A DNA stretch of 17,892 nt, from the NCBI GenBank assembly GCA_027451425.1, contig DAIDJH010000002.1, forward strand, positions 1 through 17,892. Reading direction: 5' to 3'. Both the position numbers and the translations under genes were made by a program. Below, in pieces: positions 16,683 to 17,892 of this stretch. The first letter of the stretch is position 1; every line of letters starts with the position of its first letter. Below the pieces are notes generated by a model. The model saw only the letters and a list, made by a program, of their open reading frames with translations, ran no database searches and was not told where the DNA came from. Source of the DNA: Bdellovibrionales bacterium (GTDB lineage: Bacteria; Bdellovibrionota; Bdellovibrionia; Bdellovibrionales; UBA1609).

Positions 16683-17060
16683 CTAGCTAACAGCCATTTT
16701 TTTATTGGCAACTGTCTTTCTCGGACCTTTTCGCGTTCGAGCATTCGAGCGGGTTCTTTGTCCTCGAACCGGCAATCCTTTTTTATGCCGAAGCCCTCGA
16801 TAACAACCAAGGTCAATGAGTCGCTTAATATTCATCGAGACTTCGCGTTTAAGATCGCCTTCGATCTTACCGCCGGCATCAATAGCCGTTCGTAATTTCA
16901 CGATTTGATCGTCGGTCAAATTATCGCTTCGTAAATTTAAATCAACACCCGCTGCTTCGCAAATTTTCCGGGCACGCGGACGGCCAATGCCATAAATGTA
17001 CGTTAACGCAACTTCCATTCTTTTATTTTTGGGTAGATCGACGCCTGCTATCCGTGCCAT
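16683..17060 (-). CDS. rpsM: 30S ribosomal protein S13
   Basis: S13 of the small-subunit head, 125 residues, starting [10 protein letters not shown]. The tRNA-contacting C-terminal region carries the family stretch [22 protein letters not shown] lies 4-5 bases before the ATG. It follows rpmJ by 12 bases. Confidence 0.98.
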   Translation of the reverse strand: MARIAGVDLPKNKRMEVALTYIYGIGRPRARKICEAAGVDLNLRSDNLTDDQIVKLRTAIDAGGKIEGDLKREVSMNIKRLIDLGCYRGLRHKKGLPVRGQRTRSNARTRKGPRKTVANKKMAVS

Positions 17061-17072
17061 TTCACTCCTCGA

Positions 17073-17186
17073 TTAGCCCTGACGCTGCTTATGTTTAGGG
17101 TTTTCACAAATAACGCGAACAACTCCACGTCTTTTAATCACTTTGCATTTCACGCAAATTCTTTTAACTGACGCTCTTACTTTCAT
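17073..17186 (-). CDS. rpmJ: 50S ribosomal protein L36
   Basis: A 37-residue gene. The protein reads [10 protein letters not shown] at the start and K-H-K-Q-R-Q-G at the end. It holds the zinc-ribbon residues of the classical L36 form: C11, C14 and C27 with H32. GGAGG lies 4 bases before the ATG. It precedes rpsM in the normal order. The 117 bases between it and adk contain no infA gene or other open frame that I can support. Confidence 0.96.
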   Translation of the reverse strand: MKVRASVKRICVKCKVIKRRGVVRVICENPKHKQRQG

Positions 17187-17303
17187 AATGCCTCCGACAC
17201 GTTAACGACACACTGTTGGCGTCGCACAAGTCGCCTTCAAATTGAAAAGCAAATTCGGGACCGCCGACTGTAACACCCCACAAGTTCGGTCGTCCAGATG
17301 TTT

Positions 17304-17892
17304 TTATGCACTCATTGCCTTTTCGATTCGTTTGTATACCTCTTCTTCCAAACCGATCCCCTCAACCAATCGAAGCTCACCTCGTTTTTCGTAATATTCT
17401 TTCAGCGGCCTTGTAGACGCCTCATAGACCTGCATTCTAGTGCGAATCGCTTCAGGAGTGTCATCTGGCCGCTGATAGATATCTGTACCGCCACAGACAT
17501 CGCAGTGGGCCCCGTCTCTTAGGGGCTTATATTTAACATGATAGGTCGCTCCACACGAACGGCAGGTTCGCCGGCCCGATAGTCTCTCAACCACTTCTTC
17601 GGTTGCAACCTGAAGAAACACGGCGCGATCCAAGTGCAAATTTCGCTCGCGTAATATCGTTTCAAGGGCATCGGCTTGTGCCAAATTGCGCGGGAAACCA
17701 TCCAAAATAAAATCCCGGCCATTTAGTTGCGTCAATGACTCTTGAACCATACCAATAGTCACTGAATCTGGAACTAAACGCCCAGAATCCAAATAACCTT
17801 TGGCCTCTTTGCCAAGTGCGGTCGAATTCTTTATTGCGGAACGAAACAGATCCCCGGTACTGATGTGATACATTTTTTTTCGTTCAACTAAA
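17304..17892 (-). CDS. adk: Adenylate kinase, 5' end cut by the window edge
   Basis: Adenylate kinase interconverts ATP plus AMP and two ADP. The visible part covers the AMP-binding H-I-S-T-G-D-L-F-R segment, D-G-F-P-R-N, the LID domain and the C-terminal helix. The ATG at 17873 is internal: the frame continues open to the right edge as L-V-E-R-K-K before it, as in the family, so the P-loop G-x-x-G-x-G-K-G lies outside the window. Counted from that ATG, the LID carries C104, C107, C124 and C127, the four-cysteine zinc-binding form. It heads the leftward ribosomal gene group here and is separated from rpmJ by 117 bases. Confidence 0.96.
   Translation of the reverse strand, partial: LVERKKMYHISTGDLFRSAIKNSTALGKEAKGYLDSGRLVPDSVTIGMVQESLTQLNGRDFILDGFPRNLAQADALETILRERNLHLDRAVFLQVATEEVVERLSGRRTCRSCGATYHVKYKPLRDGAHCDVCGGTDIYQRPDDTPEAIRTRMQVYEASTRPLKEYYEKRGELRLVEGIGLEEEVYKRIEKAMSA

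Overview
The window looks like a Gram-negative chromosome of delta-proteobacterial or Bdellovibrionota type. The supporting signs are an outer-membrane efflux protein with its periplasmic adaptor, a lipoprotein with a lipobox, and RpoA, L36 and Adk sequences of that general style. The lineage call is an inference from protein style, not from a database search.

Left part (1-4345, + strand). Four genes are packed tightly: a diverged CdsA-like membrane protein, a PlsC-type acyltransferase, and the alpha/gamma-fused and beta subunits of a 2-oxoacid:ferredoxin oxidoreductase. The last three are joined by 4-base ATGA overlaps, so phospholipid-type enzymes and a ferredoxin-linked oxidoreductase probably share one transcript.

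Middle part (4346-7660). A 696-residue lipoprotein carries two PKD folds, a Gly/Ser linker encoded by 24-base tandem repeats, an Asp/His/Trp-rich stretch and a C-terminal LruC-type domain. A strong intrinsic terminator follows it, then tRNA-Arg(UCU). A small heat-shock protein gene (hsp20) faces leftward. The 282-base gap between hsp20 and the next operon holds divergent regulatory sequence.

Pump operon (7706-13498, + strand). A TolC-family outer-membrane factor, a periplasmic adaptor and an RND permease form a complete tripartite efflux system. The adaptor has a His-rich cytoplasmic tail. The permease has a non-standard set of membrane charges in TM4 and TM10 and a His/Asp-rich cytoplasmic loop. 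A perfect hairpin and a small secreted protein of unknown function follow.

Right part (13994-17892, - strand). This is the adk-rpmJ-rpsM-rpsK-rpoA-rplQ end of the ribosomal protein region, with a membrane-anchored thioredoxin-like gene attached after rplQ. Two usual members are absent: rpsD between rpsK and rpoA, and infA between adk and rpmJ. The adk gene runs off the right edge of the window.

No CRISPR array, insertion sequence, prophage gene or integrase was seen. The most unusual items are the RND pump with its His-rich parts, the modular lipoprotein, the altered CdsA signature and the missing rpsD.
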